Assembly: GCA_965224235.1 (NCBI GenBank)
Contig: CBDCYP010000002.1
Span: 1,612,001 to 1,676,000 of the forward strand
From: G958295935 sp965224235
Lineage (GTDB): Bacteria > Chloroflexota > Dehalococcoidia > Lucifugimonadales > Lucifugimonadaceae
DNA: 64,000 nt
Direction: 5' to 3'
Below are positions 35,589 to 43,893 of the stretch, piece by piece. Under the pieces are notes generated by a model that worked only from the letters and a program-made list of their open reading frames with translations, was not told the DNA's origin and did not search any database. Every line of letters starts with the position of its first letter. Positions within the stretch are counted from its first letter, which is position 1. The translations under genes were made by a program, and so were the position numbers.

Positions 35589-36056
35589 TCAGCGCCAAGC
35601 GCGGACGGGATATGAGTTGTCATAGAATTCCCAGTAGTAGGGGCCCGCCTCGTTCAGATGTTCCCCTGCCTTCAGCCGCTCCCAGACCTTCTCTATTTCC
35701 GATATCGGCAACCCCAACGTAGGCGGCTTTCCCCGGACATTAGCCTGGGCGATTCCGACAACGCGCCCGTACTTGTCCACGACCGCCCCGCCGGAGTCAC
35801 CATCCTGGCTGAGAAGGTCAAGCGCAATGACATCTATCTCCCCGTCCACCTCTTCAGCGAAGGCAATCGTCCGCGACTTGGATAGAACGCCAACCTTTGC
35901 CTCGGCGGGAAGTCCTTCATTCTGGCCTATGAGCACAAGCTTTTCGTACGCGCCCAAAGGGTCGATATCGCGCCTGGGCAGCGGCGCAAGTACCCAGCTA
36001 CCGGTATCCCACAACTTGACGGCGGCCCTGCCGTTATTGATCAAACCCCAACTCAA
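35589..36056 (-). CDS. C-terminal half of a trypsin-like serine protease
   Basis: 155 residues holding only the second chymotrypsin-fold barrel: SQDGDSGGAVVDKYGRVVGIA (catalytic Ser in GDSGG) and the tail EKVWERLKAGEHLNE, which matches the tail of the upstream protease (SRVWERLKAGEHLNL). The His and Asp of the triad are absent. It overlaps the upstream gene by 23 nt. It looks like a tandem-duplicated, 5'-truncated copy; without the first barrel it should be inactive unless it pairs with another chain. Confidence 0.7.
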   Translation of the reverse strand: MSWGLINNGRAAVKLWDTGSWVLAPLPRRDIDPLGAYEKLVLIGQNEGLPAEAKVGVLSKSRTIAFAEEVDGEIDVIALDLLSQDGDSGGAVVDKYGRVVGIAQANVRGKPPTLGLPISEIEKVWERLKAGEHLNEAGPYYWEFYDNSYPVRAWR

Positions 36057-37431
36057 ACCAGGGCTGAGATTCCAAGTTTAGATGCTCGCCCGCTTTCAGC
36101 CGTTCCCACACTCTGCTTATCTCCTCGATGGGCAAAAAGGCTGCCAGTGTAGATGCAATGGGGGAATCTGGGGACTCCTGAGCGAGCTTTGTTGCGTGCA
36201 TCATGCCTATGACGTGTCCTTGCTCATCCACAATAGGACTCCCTGAGTCACCCGGGGCAGCATCGATCCATGCTGTCAGGTATGTCGTTCCGCCGCCCTG
36301 ATTGATACCCGCAAGCCGACCCTCAATTCGCTCCAACCGGTCGCCGTGATAGGAATCGATCTTTAGGATTGCCAGAGGTGAACCCGTCTCCGGCGCCGCT
36401 TCTCCTATAGGCATCGGGCTGAGTTTAACGCCCTCCTCCAGCTTGATGGCCGCTAGGTCGCGCAAGCTGTCTGTCCCCACCACTAGGCCGCAACTGGGAA
36501 TAGATTGGCTATAGATTGTCGCCTCCGATATGACCGGGCCGCCGCCCGCGCCGCCAGGGCCAGCGAAGAATCCGCCGCCCCATCGCAGGGTATGGAGAGC
36601 GGTGATAACCCAGCCGTCTTCGTACACCCACCCTCCCCCTATTTGTTGGAACGACCCGCCAATCTGCCTACGACTACACCCATGCTGGCCCGCGTTTATA
36701 GAGACAAGTGAGTTCAGTGAATCGGCCGCAACGGGCGCGGGTGTTGCCGTTGCCGTCGGGGATTGCGTCCCTTCCACGCGTTCGCAGTAGGCTTTCGTCC
36801 CACCCCCGCTCAACTGAACAATAGCCATTAGGATAGCCATTTGACGACGGATGACAGCGTTGCTGAGCGACGCATCTAAGCTATAGCCTGCATTCTTCAG
36901 CGTCGCGCAGGCTTGCCGAATATCGGCGTCCTCGGTGTCCAGGCGGCCCATCTCCGCGAGAAGGCTTTTAACTTCCTGCAACAACGGGCCTGATTCACCC
37001 GGCGGACCTGATTCACCCGGCGGACTTGCCGCACCCGGCGGACCTGCCGCACCCGGCGGACCTGCTTCACCCCGCAAGCCGACTTCACCCGACGGGCCTG
37101 CTTCACCCGACGGGCCTGCTTCACCCGACGGGCCTGCTTCACCCGGCGGGCCTGCTTCACCCCGCAAGCCGACTTCACCCGACGGGCCTGCCGCACCCGA
37201 CGGGCCTGCCGCACCCGGCGGGCCGGGTGCGCCCTGCGGGCCTGCTTCACCCGACGGGCCTGCTTCACCCCGTCCGCCCCAGCCCGTCGGGCCTGCCGCA
37301 CCCGGCGGACCTGATTCACCCGTCGGGCCGGGTGCGCCCTGCGGGCCTGCTTCACCCGGCGGGCCCGCACACGCCGCGAGGGCCAGGGCGGCCAGCCCGA
37401 CGACAAGCAGCCCTATAACGTACTTCTTCAT
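36034..37431 (-). CDS. Lipoprotein with collagen-like stalk and trypsin-like protease domain
   Basis: About 465 residues from ATG 37431 (AGGGACGAA upstream). KKYVIGLLVVGLAALALAAC is a lipoprotein signal with lipobox LAAC (Cys 21). Residues 23-150 are about 42 Gly-X-Y triplets rich in GPP, GEA, GPS and GAA, with two interruptions. Then a helical linker and a trypsin-fold domain with His in WVITALHTL, Asp in LRDLAAIKL and Ser in APGDSGSPIVD, so the triad is complete. It is probably displayed outside the membrane on a collagen triple helix, giving a trimeric surface protease. Collagen-trypsin fusions in bacteria are uncommon. Confidence 0.85.
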   Translation of the reverse strand: MKKYVIGLLVVGLAALALAACAGPPGEAGPQGAPGPTGESGPPGAAGPTGWGGRGEAGPSGEAGPQGAPGPPGAAGPSGAAGPSGEVGLRGEAGPPGEAGPSGEAGPSGEAGPSGEVGLRGEAGPPGAAGPPGAASPPGESGPPGESGPLLQEVKSLLAEMGRLDTEDADIRQACATLKNAGYSLDASLSNAVIRRQMAILMAIVQLSGGGTKAYCERVEGTQSPTATATPAPVAADSLNSLVSINAGQHGCSRRQIGGSFQQIGGGWVYEDGWVITALHTLRWGGGFFAGPGGAGGGPVISEATIYSQSIPSCGLVVGTDSLRDLAAIKLEEGVKLSPMPIGEAAPETGSPLAILKIDSYHGDRLERIEGRLAGINQGGGTTYLTAWIDAAPGDSGSPIVDEQGHVIGMMHATKLAQESPDSPIASTLAAFLPIEEISRVWERLKAGEHLNLESQPWFELGFDQ

Positions 37432-37442
37432 TTCGTCCCTAT

Positions 37443-37652
37443 TTATTCCGTCCCTCCTATAAGTTCGGTTGTTTCGGCCCGCCATCCCCTGACCTGCCGG
37501 TCAAGCCGTTCGAGGTCGTTTGCGGCCAGTTGGCGGAACCACTCGCTAACGGTCTGGTTCCGGCGCATGGCGGCCAGCCGCCAGACTCTCCACTGGGCCG
37601 TCGTCGAGGCTACGGATACGTTCTTATCCCGCCGAATATCTTGTGCAGGCAT
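37443..37652 (-). CDS. Small basic protein, possible DNA-binding accessory
   Basis: 69 residues: NVSVASTTAQWRVWRLAAMRRNQTVSEWFRQLAANDLERL. The strand-helix-helix pattern with TVSEWFRQLA resembles ribbon-helix-helix or MobC-type accessory proteins, but the match is weak. It ends 12 nt before the collagen-like protease gene; both start with the similar leader AGGGACG. Its promoter region is shared with the divergent recombinase. Confidence 0.5.
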   Translation of the reverse strand: MPAQDIRRDKNVSVASTTAQWRVWRLAAMRRNQTVSEWFRQLAANDLERLDRQVRGWRAETTELIGGTE

Positions 37653-37675
37653 CGCGCCCCCTTCCTGACTAGCTG

Positions 37676-37731
37676 GGTATATTATACTGTGCCACTATGA
37701 GCGGGCATCTCTGCGTGATAATATAATCTAT
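37676..37731. promoter_or_regulatory. AT-rich divergent promoter region
   Basis: An AT-rich island in high-GC surroundings with TATATTATAC (37678-37687) and GATAATATAAT (37717-37727), giving -10-like boxes for both the leftward small-protein/protease operon and the rightward recombinase. Confidence 0.45.
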
Positions 37732-37749
37732 CAGGTCATAGAGGGGCAG

Positions 37750-38447
37750 TCGATCACGACCGCAATCACAAACACCAGCCGCGCCGACGACCTGACGCGG
37801 CTGGCGGAAGGCGTGCGGCAGGCCATCAGTGAAAGCCGATCCACACACACAAGGCGGGCCTACGCAGGCCAGTGGGCGGCCTGGAAGTTATGGGCCGAAG
37901 GCCGCGGGCTGCCCGCCCTGCCCGCGCAGCCCGAAGACGTCGCGGCCTACCTGGTCCAACGGGCCGGGCCAGGATTCGGGGCCGGATGGATATCGCGCTA
38001 TGCCAGGTCATGCACGATGCGGGCCTGAGACGTTCCGAAGCAGCAGCGTTGACCTGGGCCGACGTGGTGAAGTCGGAAGACGGAAGCGGGCGGCTTACCG
38101 TCGTACGGTCGAAGACTGACAAGTACGGGCGCGGGCAGGTTGTGGCAGTCACCCATCGCGCCCTGCGCGCCCTGGAGGCGATCCGGCCCAGCGGCGCAGC
38201 TCCCGGTGATTCAGTCTTCGGATTGTCCGCGTCCCAAATTGCCCGCCGGATTCAGGCCGCCGCCAAGGGCGCCGGTCTAGGTGATAGGTTTGGCGGCCAT
38301 AGCGGACGCGTTGGGTTAGCACAGGATATGACGCGGGCCGGGGCCCCGGCCCAAGTGGTTCAACTGCAGGGCCGGTGGTCAACGGCGGCAATGGTGGCAC
38401 GCTACAGCCGCGGCCTGGACGCAGGGGAGGCCCTGCGATTCCTCTAG
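37750..38447 (+). pseudogene. Tyrosine recombinase with internal deletion and frameshift
   Basis: The N-terminal core-binding domain (LTRLAEGVRQAISESRSTHTRRAYAGQW..., EDVAAYLVQ) runs to about 37985, then the frame changes into the catalytic domain: GLRRSEAAALTW (Arg I), SKTDKYG (Lys), GGHSGRVGLAQDM (HxxR) and GRWSTAAMVARYSRG (catalytic Tyr). All catalytic residues are present, but roughly 70-80 residues between the domains are missing and the frames disagree, so the joined protein is probably dead. If the catalytic part is translated alone from ATG 37987 it lacks core binding. It is the likely integrase of the 33-38.6 kb element. Confidence 0.75.
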
Positions 38448-38454
38448 GGCGGCC

Positions 38455-38601
38455 CGCCCGGTCTGAGAGTCGAAGACGGTCGAAGGGCCCACGTCGTCGT
38501 CGGCCCCACGTCGGCGGCCCCGACGGGCAGGGGGCCCGGTGCGGGCCGTGTTCCCTCGGAATCGACGGCCCCGTTACTGCCCGCCGAGGGCAGCGCGTGG
38601 A
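38455..38601. repeat. Inverted partial copy of the GC-rich cassettes
   Basis: Contains the reverse complement of module A sequence (GACGGGCAGGGGGCCCGGTG, compare 34895-34915) and, at 38579-38601, a perfect 23-bp inverted copy of 35461-35483. It abuts the reverse-transcriptase fragment immediately downstream. Confidence 0.8.
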
Positions 38602-38870
38602 CGGACAAGCTGTTGCAAGAGGTCATCCGGATGATTCTGGAAGCCTACTGCGAATCGCAGTTCTCCGACCGTTCCCACGGCTTTCGGTCCGACCGGGGGT
38701 GCCACACCGCATTGAACGAGGTGGTCACCCACTGGACCGGTGTCCGCTGGTTCGTCGAAGGAGACATCAAGGGGCGCTTCGACAACATCGACCACGATGT
38801 CCTGTTGGCGGTACTCGGAGAGAAGCTCCACGACAACCGCTTCCTGCGCCTGCTCAAGTTCCTACTGAAG
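38602..38870 (+). pseudogene. Group II intron reverse transcriptase fragment
   Basis: LLQEVIRMILEAYCESQFSD, then SHGFRSDRGCHTAL and WFVEGDIKGRFDNIDHDVLLAVL are RT domains 1-3 of LtrA-type enzymes. The catalytic YADD region and maturase domain are missing; after about 38870 the frame carries unrelated sequence to a stop at 38999. Truncated at both ends. Confidence 0.85.
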
Positions 38871-39013
38871 GGGAATACGGACCAAGTCTTCGCCAAGCAC
38901 ACTGGTATACGAGCCGGGGTTTTCGAGGTCTGGACGCCAGCGATGGACCTGGTCGTATTCGAGCGTGAGCTCCAATTTGAAGGGTGGATCTATGAGTAAC
39001 ATGGCGACCTCCT

Positions 39014-39477
39014 CTAGCTGGCCAACGTTCCAGTGACATTTACTATCGAGGATTTGAAAGCATCATATTCCCAGATTTCCACGTCATCCGGTATCAGATG
39101 ACTGTAGTTTTTTACGTAGTACACTGCTAGGCATTCACACCGTCTTTCGTTGAAATCACGCAACACGAATAGAACCTTCTGGAACCGCTTCGGAGCCAAA
39201 CAAAACAGATACATTGCCTCGTTCCATACGGTGATCTTCACGCTCGGTACATTGCCGCCGCGCGTCCATGTATGGGATTTGCATTAAACTAGCATAGGCG
39301 TATCGTCAGAACCAAGGTCAAACTGCCTGTCCTTCTTACTGGAAACGCCGATCTGTACGCTATGTCTCCTTTGGAGCGAGATCCCCTTTTGGCGAAGGTA
39401 TCTTGGGCCGCAACCTCAAAATCTCGACCTACCTGAGAATTCGAGGTTGAGCCGAGCCTTTGGAAATTGTTGACCAT
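39014..39477 (-). pseudogene. PD-(D/E)XK-like nuclease gene with its catalytic Glu codon turned to stop
   Basis: From ATG 39477: MVNNFQRLGSTSNSQVGRDF and FAKRG, then a 1-nt shift near 39390 into VQIGVSSKKDRQFDLGSDDT, LV, TAA, CKSHTWTRGGNVPSVKITVW, EAMYLFCLAP and VEIWEYDAF. Relatives I recall read LVECKSHTWT, so the TAA near 39272 replaces GAA of the ExK motif (D in FDLGS, E then K of ECK). Both a frameshift and a nonsense codon disable it. The restriction-endonuclease fold is inferred from the D-ExK pattern only. Confidence 0.65.
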
Positions 39478-39607
39478 CGCTCAATCCTCCCATGCAGCTT
39501 TCTACTTGAGGAGGTCGTCTAGAGGGGGCTGGCAGGTCCGCCTCAGCCGAAAGGACCCGACATCGGTAAACGATTCTCTCTTATCCAATCAACATGCGTA
39601 GCAGAGA

Positions 39608-41536
39608 CTAATCGCTTGCGACGGCGCCTTGGCCGTCTGCGGCATCATCTCCGAGGGCGTTGTACTCAGGCTCTTCTTCTTGGAACAACTCGGAATATTC
39701 AGCAGAAGACAATGCGTCCTGGAGAGCCTTCCGGAAAACCTCACGCCCGCTACCGGGATCCCGGCCCATGGCCTGGCCGACCAGCCTGAGCAAGGCCTCC
39801 CCGCGTTCTACGAAGGAATCCTGGAAGTTATTGGTCTCCAAATGCCTGGGATTCAACCAGTGAGCCTCAAGCGCTTGCTCCAGTCTCGCACTGCCCATGT
39901 CTTCCTGGAGGCGTTTTAAGTAGGCCGCGGGGCCGCGGCCGCCGATGATCCGGTTCGTGGCAGCACTTAGCGGAGTCTTGTTGATGACTGAATCGTAGAG
40001 GTGCGAAGGTATGGCAGGCTTTCCTTCTGTGCTCCTGCACCAGGAGACCGGAAAAACATGGTGTATATCGATATTTTCGTTGTTGTATGTGGCTAAGGAC
40101 AACTGTACGTCGCTTCGCCAATCACTCGCCCCGTGCTTCATCTGCAATGCGTATAAGCCCTTGTAGGCCGCGCTATTGCGAGTGCGAAGCGTCAGCAGTC
40201 TCTCAGGTATGAAGTTTGCCTGGGCAATTAGGATAGGGTCGACACCCCCTCTGACATACTCCGCGACTTGAGCCAGGTCCAGCGCATATTGGGTTTCGGT
40301 GGTTCCGCCGTACCCTTCTCCGAAGATGCCCGACCAGTACCAGCGCGCGAGTTTGTCTCTGGCCAAAGCAGGTTCTAACTCGGCGCTCAACTCCACGTAC
40401 AGTGCAGCCAGAGGCACTAGTTGAGTATTGTATGGAACGTTGTACCGTCCGAAGATGAATTGGCTCTGTAGGAATGCTGCTGCTTTGCGAAATCCTCCTT
40501 CCAACTTATTGGCCCACTTCTGGTAATCGTGGAGGCGCAGGTTGAGGATATCGCGTCTCTTACAGCTAACGGCGGGCAGCCGGGTTGCTGGCTGGCCTCT
40601 TTCGATAGCTTCTCTCCGGTCTGCCTGCGTCTTGAGGAGCGATACGGCTTGTAGGAAATGCTCACCTTCGATCCCTTGAAGCACGCCCCCGTAACTGGGG
40701 TACAAGCGCTGCCTTCGATCCCGCCAGTCGTCTCGGAGTGAGAACTCCTCGGACTCAGCGGCGAATGAGGCCGTCGCCAGCTCGAAGACGTTGAGCTGAA
40801 CTCCACCGGTATTGACCTTCTCGAATACGGTGCAGACCGCCTCCTTTGGTGTTTCCTTTTCCAAATGGATGACAGGCAAGAGATAGTCCGCGAATGGCTT
40901 GATTACCCCATCATTGAATCTGCTGAAGAATTCAGTAGGGTCCCCCGCTGGGTGGAGGCTTGCACGGCTCCCCCAATACCTGGTGTAGTTGAGGGTCCAT
41001 TCCAAAGGGTCAAATAGCTTCTCAGTCGGAAACATGAGCTCTTCGTACTCGAACTCAGGGCTGGAAAGGTCGAGGACCGTCTCGCGTCCAAAGTCCCGGG
41101 TAATCTTCTTGTCCTTGGGAACTGCGATAACTGCGTCCTCTCTGTCGGCAGCATCGGAGATCGCTCGCCGCATGTCGATGTAGAACCAACTCAGCCGCTT
41201 CTCGCCGCGGCTGTCCTGAGTGGAAACGGCAGCTGGATGCAATAGCGCTTGGTACAGCGACGTCAACCGCTGCTGACCGTCCAGGAGGAACCGGTCGGGT
41301 GAAGAAATCCCGTTTTCACTGACTCCCTCGACCAAGCGCGTCCTGAATCTGATGTCGCCTCCGGCTGAAAGAGTCATCACCGCGCCTACCGGGAATCCTC
41401 TGGAAATGCTGGCCAGAAGCCCTTTGATTCTGTCTTCGTCCCATACCCAACCTCGCTGGAAGTCTGGGAGTTGGATTTTCCCGCTCTGGACATCATTGAG
41501 CAGGGCTTTTAGTGAAAGCGAAAAGGTAGTGAACAT
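39608..41536 (-). CDS. DUF262/HNH protein (GmrSD-like modification-dependent restriction)
   Basis: A 642-residue protein. The N-terminal DUF262 has LPDFQRGWVWDEDRIKGLLAS (about 23-43) and FLLDGQQRLTSLYQAL with the DGQQR nucleotide-hydrolysis motif (about 84-99). The C-terminal HNH-type domain (about 485-560) has NIDIHHVFPVSWC and SVINKTPLSAATNRIIGGRG. The fused layout matches single-chain GmrSD/type IV enzymes that restrict phage DNA with modified cytosines. Intact. Monocistronic, divergent from the abiE remnants with a 200-bp gap. Confidence 0.88.
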   Translation of the reverse strand: MFTTFSLSLKALLNDVQSGKIQLPDFQRGWVWDEDRIKGLLASISRGFPVGAVMTLSAGGDIRFRTRLVEGVSENGISSPDRFLLDGQQRLTSLYQALLHPAAVSTQDSRGEKRLSWFYIDMRRAISDAADREDAVIAVPKDKKITRDFGRETVLDLSSPEFEYEELMFPTEKLFDPLEWTLNYTRYWGSRASLHPAGDPTEFFSRFNDGVIKPFADYLLPVIHLEKETPKEAVCTVFEKVNTGGVQLNVFELATASFAAESEEFSLRDDWRDRRQRLYPSYGGVLQGIEGEHFLQAVSLLKTQADRREAIERGQPATRLPAVSCKRRDILNLRLHDYQKWANKLEGGFRKAAAFLQSQFIFGRYNVPYNTQLVPLAALYVELSAELEPALARDKLARWYWSGIFGEGYGGTTETQYALDLAQVAEYVRGGVDPILIAQANFIPERLLTLRTRNSAAYKGLYALQMKHGASDWRSDVQLSLATYNNENIDIHHVFPVSWCRSTEGKPAIPSHLYDSVINKTPLSAATNRIIGGRGPAAYLKRLQEDMGSARLEQALEAHWLNPRHLETNNFQDSFVERGEALLRLVGQAMGRDPGSGREVFRKALQDALSSAEYSELFQEEEPEYNALGDDAADGQGAVASD

Positions 41537-41749
41537 TCAGTCCTTCCTTATCAAGGATTCTCCGTCGATTGTGAACTTATTCGGACAGACTCCGGGTCCC
41601 CCTCCATGCCAAGCAGCGAAGCCGGCCGAGATCATTTCGCCGACGATGATCAAAAGGCAAAGGACACATTGCCTCAAGAGTCTATAGAGAATATCATAGG
41701 CGCAGTATCTTCAACAACGTGGAAGGAATAGCTGTTGGCGACAACTACT

Positions 41750-42566
41750 ATGGCTCCGAAGGGCATCTCGGAGAGGAACAGGCGACTCCTCACCTCCTTG
41801 TACCGGAGTGCCACCGGGCCGTTCTCCGTCAGGGAGGCCGCCGCCGCCCTCTCCTTCACTATGCCTCGCACGCACCGTTTCCTTGCGTATCTGGCCGAGA
41901 GAGGGTGGCTGGCGCGTGTCTGCCGAGGTCTCTACGCACCGATTCCCCTTGACGCCATCGACCCGAGCGCGTGGCGGGAAGACCCCTGGGTCATCGCGTC
42001 CAAGCTCTTCGGCCCCGACTATTATATTGGGGGGGACGGCGTGCGAGCATTGGGACCTGACCGAGCAGATATTCCGAGAGACCGTGGTCGTCACCACCAA
42101 GCGGGTGAGGGGTAAGGAGGCCGATATCCAGGGGTTCCCCTTTCGCATCAGGCGCACCACCCCGCGAAAGACATTCGGAACCAAGCCCGTCTGGCGGGAC
42201 CAGACTAGAGTATACGTGTCTGATCCTTCGCGTACTGTCGTCGATATCCTCGACGACCCAACGCTGGGGGGAGGCATTCGCCACATCGCCGAGGTAGTGG
42301 GCGCCTACTTCAGGGGCGAGCATCGTGACGACACTCTTCTTGAGGATTACGTCCGGCGGGTTGGCAACCGCACGAGCTTCAAGCGCCTGGGCTACCTTCT
42401 GGAGACACTGGATGTCCATGTACCCTCTCTTCTCCAAGCCTGCGAAACGAATGTGAGCTCAGGCATCGGTCTCTTGGACCCCAGCTTGCCCGACGAGGGA
42501 CCCATAGTGTGGCGGTGGAGGCTGCGTGAGAACGGCACAGTCCCATCGGATGGTGTGGCCGGTTGA
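41750..42566 (+). pseudogene. abiEi antitoxin gene, homopolymer frameshift
   Basis: MAPKGISERNRRLLTSLYRSATGPFSVREAAAALSF is the winged-helix start of AbiEi, followed by YIAERGWLARVCRGLYAPIPL-like sequence. At the run of seven G (42029-42035) the frame breaks; with six G it would continue YYIGGTACEHWDLTEQIF to the stop at 42566 (VVDILDDPTLGGGIRHIAEVV...). The rest is intact, so a single G separates it from function. ATG 41750 preferred; TTG 41735 possible. Confidence 0.85.
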
Positions 42567-43155
42567 TTACCAGAACGGACCTCAACGAAAGAATCAACGA
42601 ATGGGGGATCCGAGAGGATGTGATCGAGAAGGACTACATTATCGGGTGGGCGCTCTGGGGAATCGGGTCGGACCCTAGCCTATCCACCTCGTGGGTCTTC
42701 AAGGGCTGCACGTGCCTGAAAAAGTGCTACGTCGAGACCTACCGATTCTCCGAGGATCTGGACTTTACGGCGCTGCCCGGAGGCCCGGCAGAGGCGAGTC
42801 AGGTGATTCCTCTCTTGAAAGGCGTCTTCGAGCGTGTCTACGAGGAGTCCGGGATTGACTTTCAGGGGAGGGAACCAGCGGTGCGGAAGCGTCCCGATGG
42901 TCGATGAGCCGAGGGGCGCATCTACTACCGTGGCCCACGGAACGCGCCTGGCGTCTCAAGCCTCCGGCTCAACCTGACCACTGCGGAACAGGTGGTGCGT
43001 CCCGCCGTCCTGCGCCCCATCGCCCACGAGTACCCCGACTCCCTGCCGGCGCCCGCTGAGGTGCGATGCTACAGCTTTGCGGAGACTTTCGCCGAAAAGC
43101 TGCGGGCTATGGGAGAGAGAGCCCTGCCTCCGATGTATGGAAGGCTAGTGATGGG
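42563..43155 (+). pseudogene. abiEii toxin gene, nonsense codon and 3' truncation by a MITE
   Basis: ITRTDLNERINEWGIREDVI and EKDYIIGWALWGI lead to WVFKGCTCLKKCYVETYRFSEDLDFT, the AbiEii GSxxL-K..DxDF nucleotidyltransferase core (the family GGT appears as GCT here). TGA at 42905-42907 interrupts; the same frame goes on through GRIYYRGPRNAPGVSSLRLNL and AEVRCYSFAETFAEKLRAMGERA. The C-terminal quarter is gone where the 43158 MITE begins. It overlaps abiEi by 4 nt. Confidence 0.85.
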
Positions 43156-43157
43156 TT

Positions 43158-43381
43158 TGGGCGACAAAAAAAGGCCCGCATACGAGCTTGTCTCAGAAGG
43201 CTCCGCTCCCCTGTCTGCGGCAAATTGGTGCGACGACAAGCGTAACAATATCTGACAATACTGCGATATACGACTACCTAGAGACGCTGTTGACCCCGCA
43301 TATCGTGTTGAACGAGCGAGGTCAATGCCTTTGGTACTCTTCTGAACCAAGCTCGTATGCCGGCCTTTTTAGTTGCCCTAA
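43158..43381. mobile_element. MITE-like element of about 224 bp inside abiEii
   Basis: Long terminal inverted repeats of about 43 bp: 43158-43200 contains AGGCCCGCATACGAGCTTG; the complement of 43337-43381 contains AGGCCGGCATACGAGCTTG, with outer ends TTTGGGCGAC and TTTAGGGCAAC. No coding capacity inside. It truncates the abiEii gene. Confidence 0.75.
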
Positions 43382-43494
43382 ATCTGCGCGCTACGCTTCC
43401 CGACCGCCTGGAAAAATGTAGGCAGGATTAACCTCAATGGTCTACTGTCATATATTCTGATAGTACCTTTTATGTTCTCTTGAAGAGGAGTTAG

Positions 43495-43636
43495 GAAACC
43501 TCTGAACAACTCCGGGTTCCAATCCGTTCGCCCTGAGCTTGTCGAAGGGTTCTGGCCTCCTCCCCCACGGTGGGAGGATTCAGGAGGGGGGAACCTCCGC
43601 TCTGCCAAGCGCATCAGCGGCTTGTTCAGAGGTTCC
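43495..43636. mobile_element. 142-bp MITE with TTAG target duplication
   Basis: GAAACCTCTGAACAA at the left and its near complement TTGTTCAGAGGTTCC at the right form the terminal repeats; TTAG is duplicated directly outside (43491-43494, 43637-43640), the YTAR 4-bp duplication known for IS5-group transposases. The interior carries CGCCCTGAGCTTGTCGAAGG, a palindromic sequence that I recognise as widespread in unrelated bacterial genomes. Confidence 0.75.
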
Positions 43637-43647
43637 TTAGTAGGGAA

Positions 43648-43878
43648 ATGGCCTCTGAAGAAGGGTGGGTCAGTATCGCCGATGTCGCCGCCCATTTAAG
43701 TGTAGGTAAGGAGTCTATCTACCGTTGGGTAGTTACTAAGGATTTCCCCGCACACAGGGTGGGACGGCTGCTGCGCTTTCGGCTCTCGGAAGTAGATGCA
43801 TGGGTGACGGCAGGCGGTGGGAGCGGTTCCAAGACCCACTCACCTAGCAGAACAACATTGGCAGACGGCCAAGAGTAA
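43648..43878 (+). CDS. Excisionase-family HTH protein
   Basis: 76 residues from ATG 43648: WVSIADVAAHLSVGKESIYR is the HTH_17/MerR-like helix-turn-helix, then HRVGRLLRFRLSEVDAWV completes the winged domain, with a disordered tail. It starts 8 bp after the 43495 MITE and ends 15 bp before the preferred helicase start, so it is the first gene of the helicase/methyltransferase operon and probably regulates it. Its promoter must lie in or before the MITE. Confidence 0.85.
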   Translation: MASEEGWVSIADVAAHLSVGKESIYRWVVTKDFPAHRVGRLLRFRLSEVDAWVTAGGGSGSKTHSPSRTTLADGQE

Positions 43879-43893
43879 CGGGTGAAGGCGTAT

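Noticed and set aside
34761..35598. Open frames across the GC-rich cassette array
   Set aside because: Gly/Pro/Arg-rich translations that repeat with the DNA modules; no starts with ribosome sites and no family.
36897..37462. Alternative frames of the collagen repeat
   Set aside because: Repetitive Arg/Ala or Pro/His translations are out-of-frame readings of Gly-X-Y codons.
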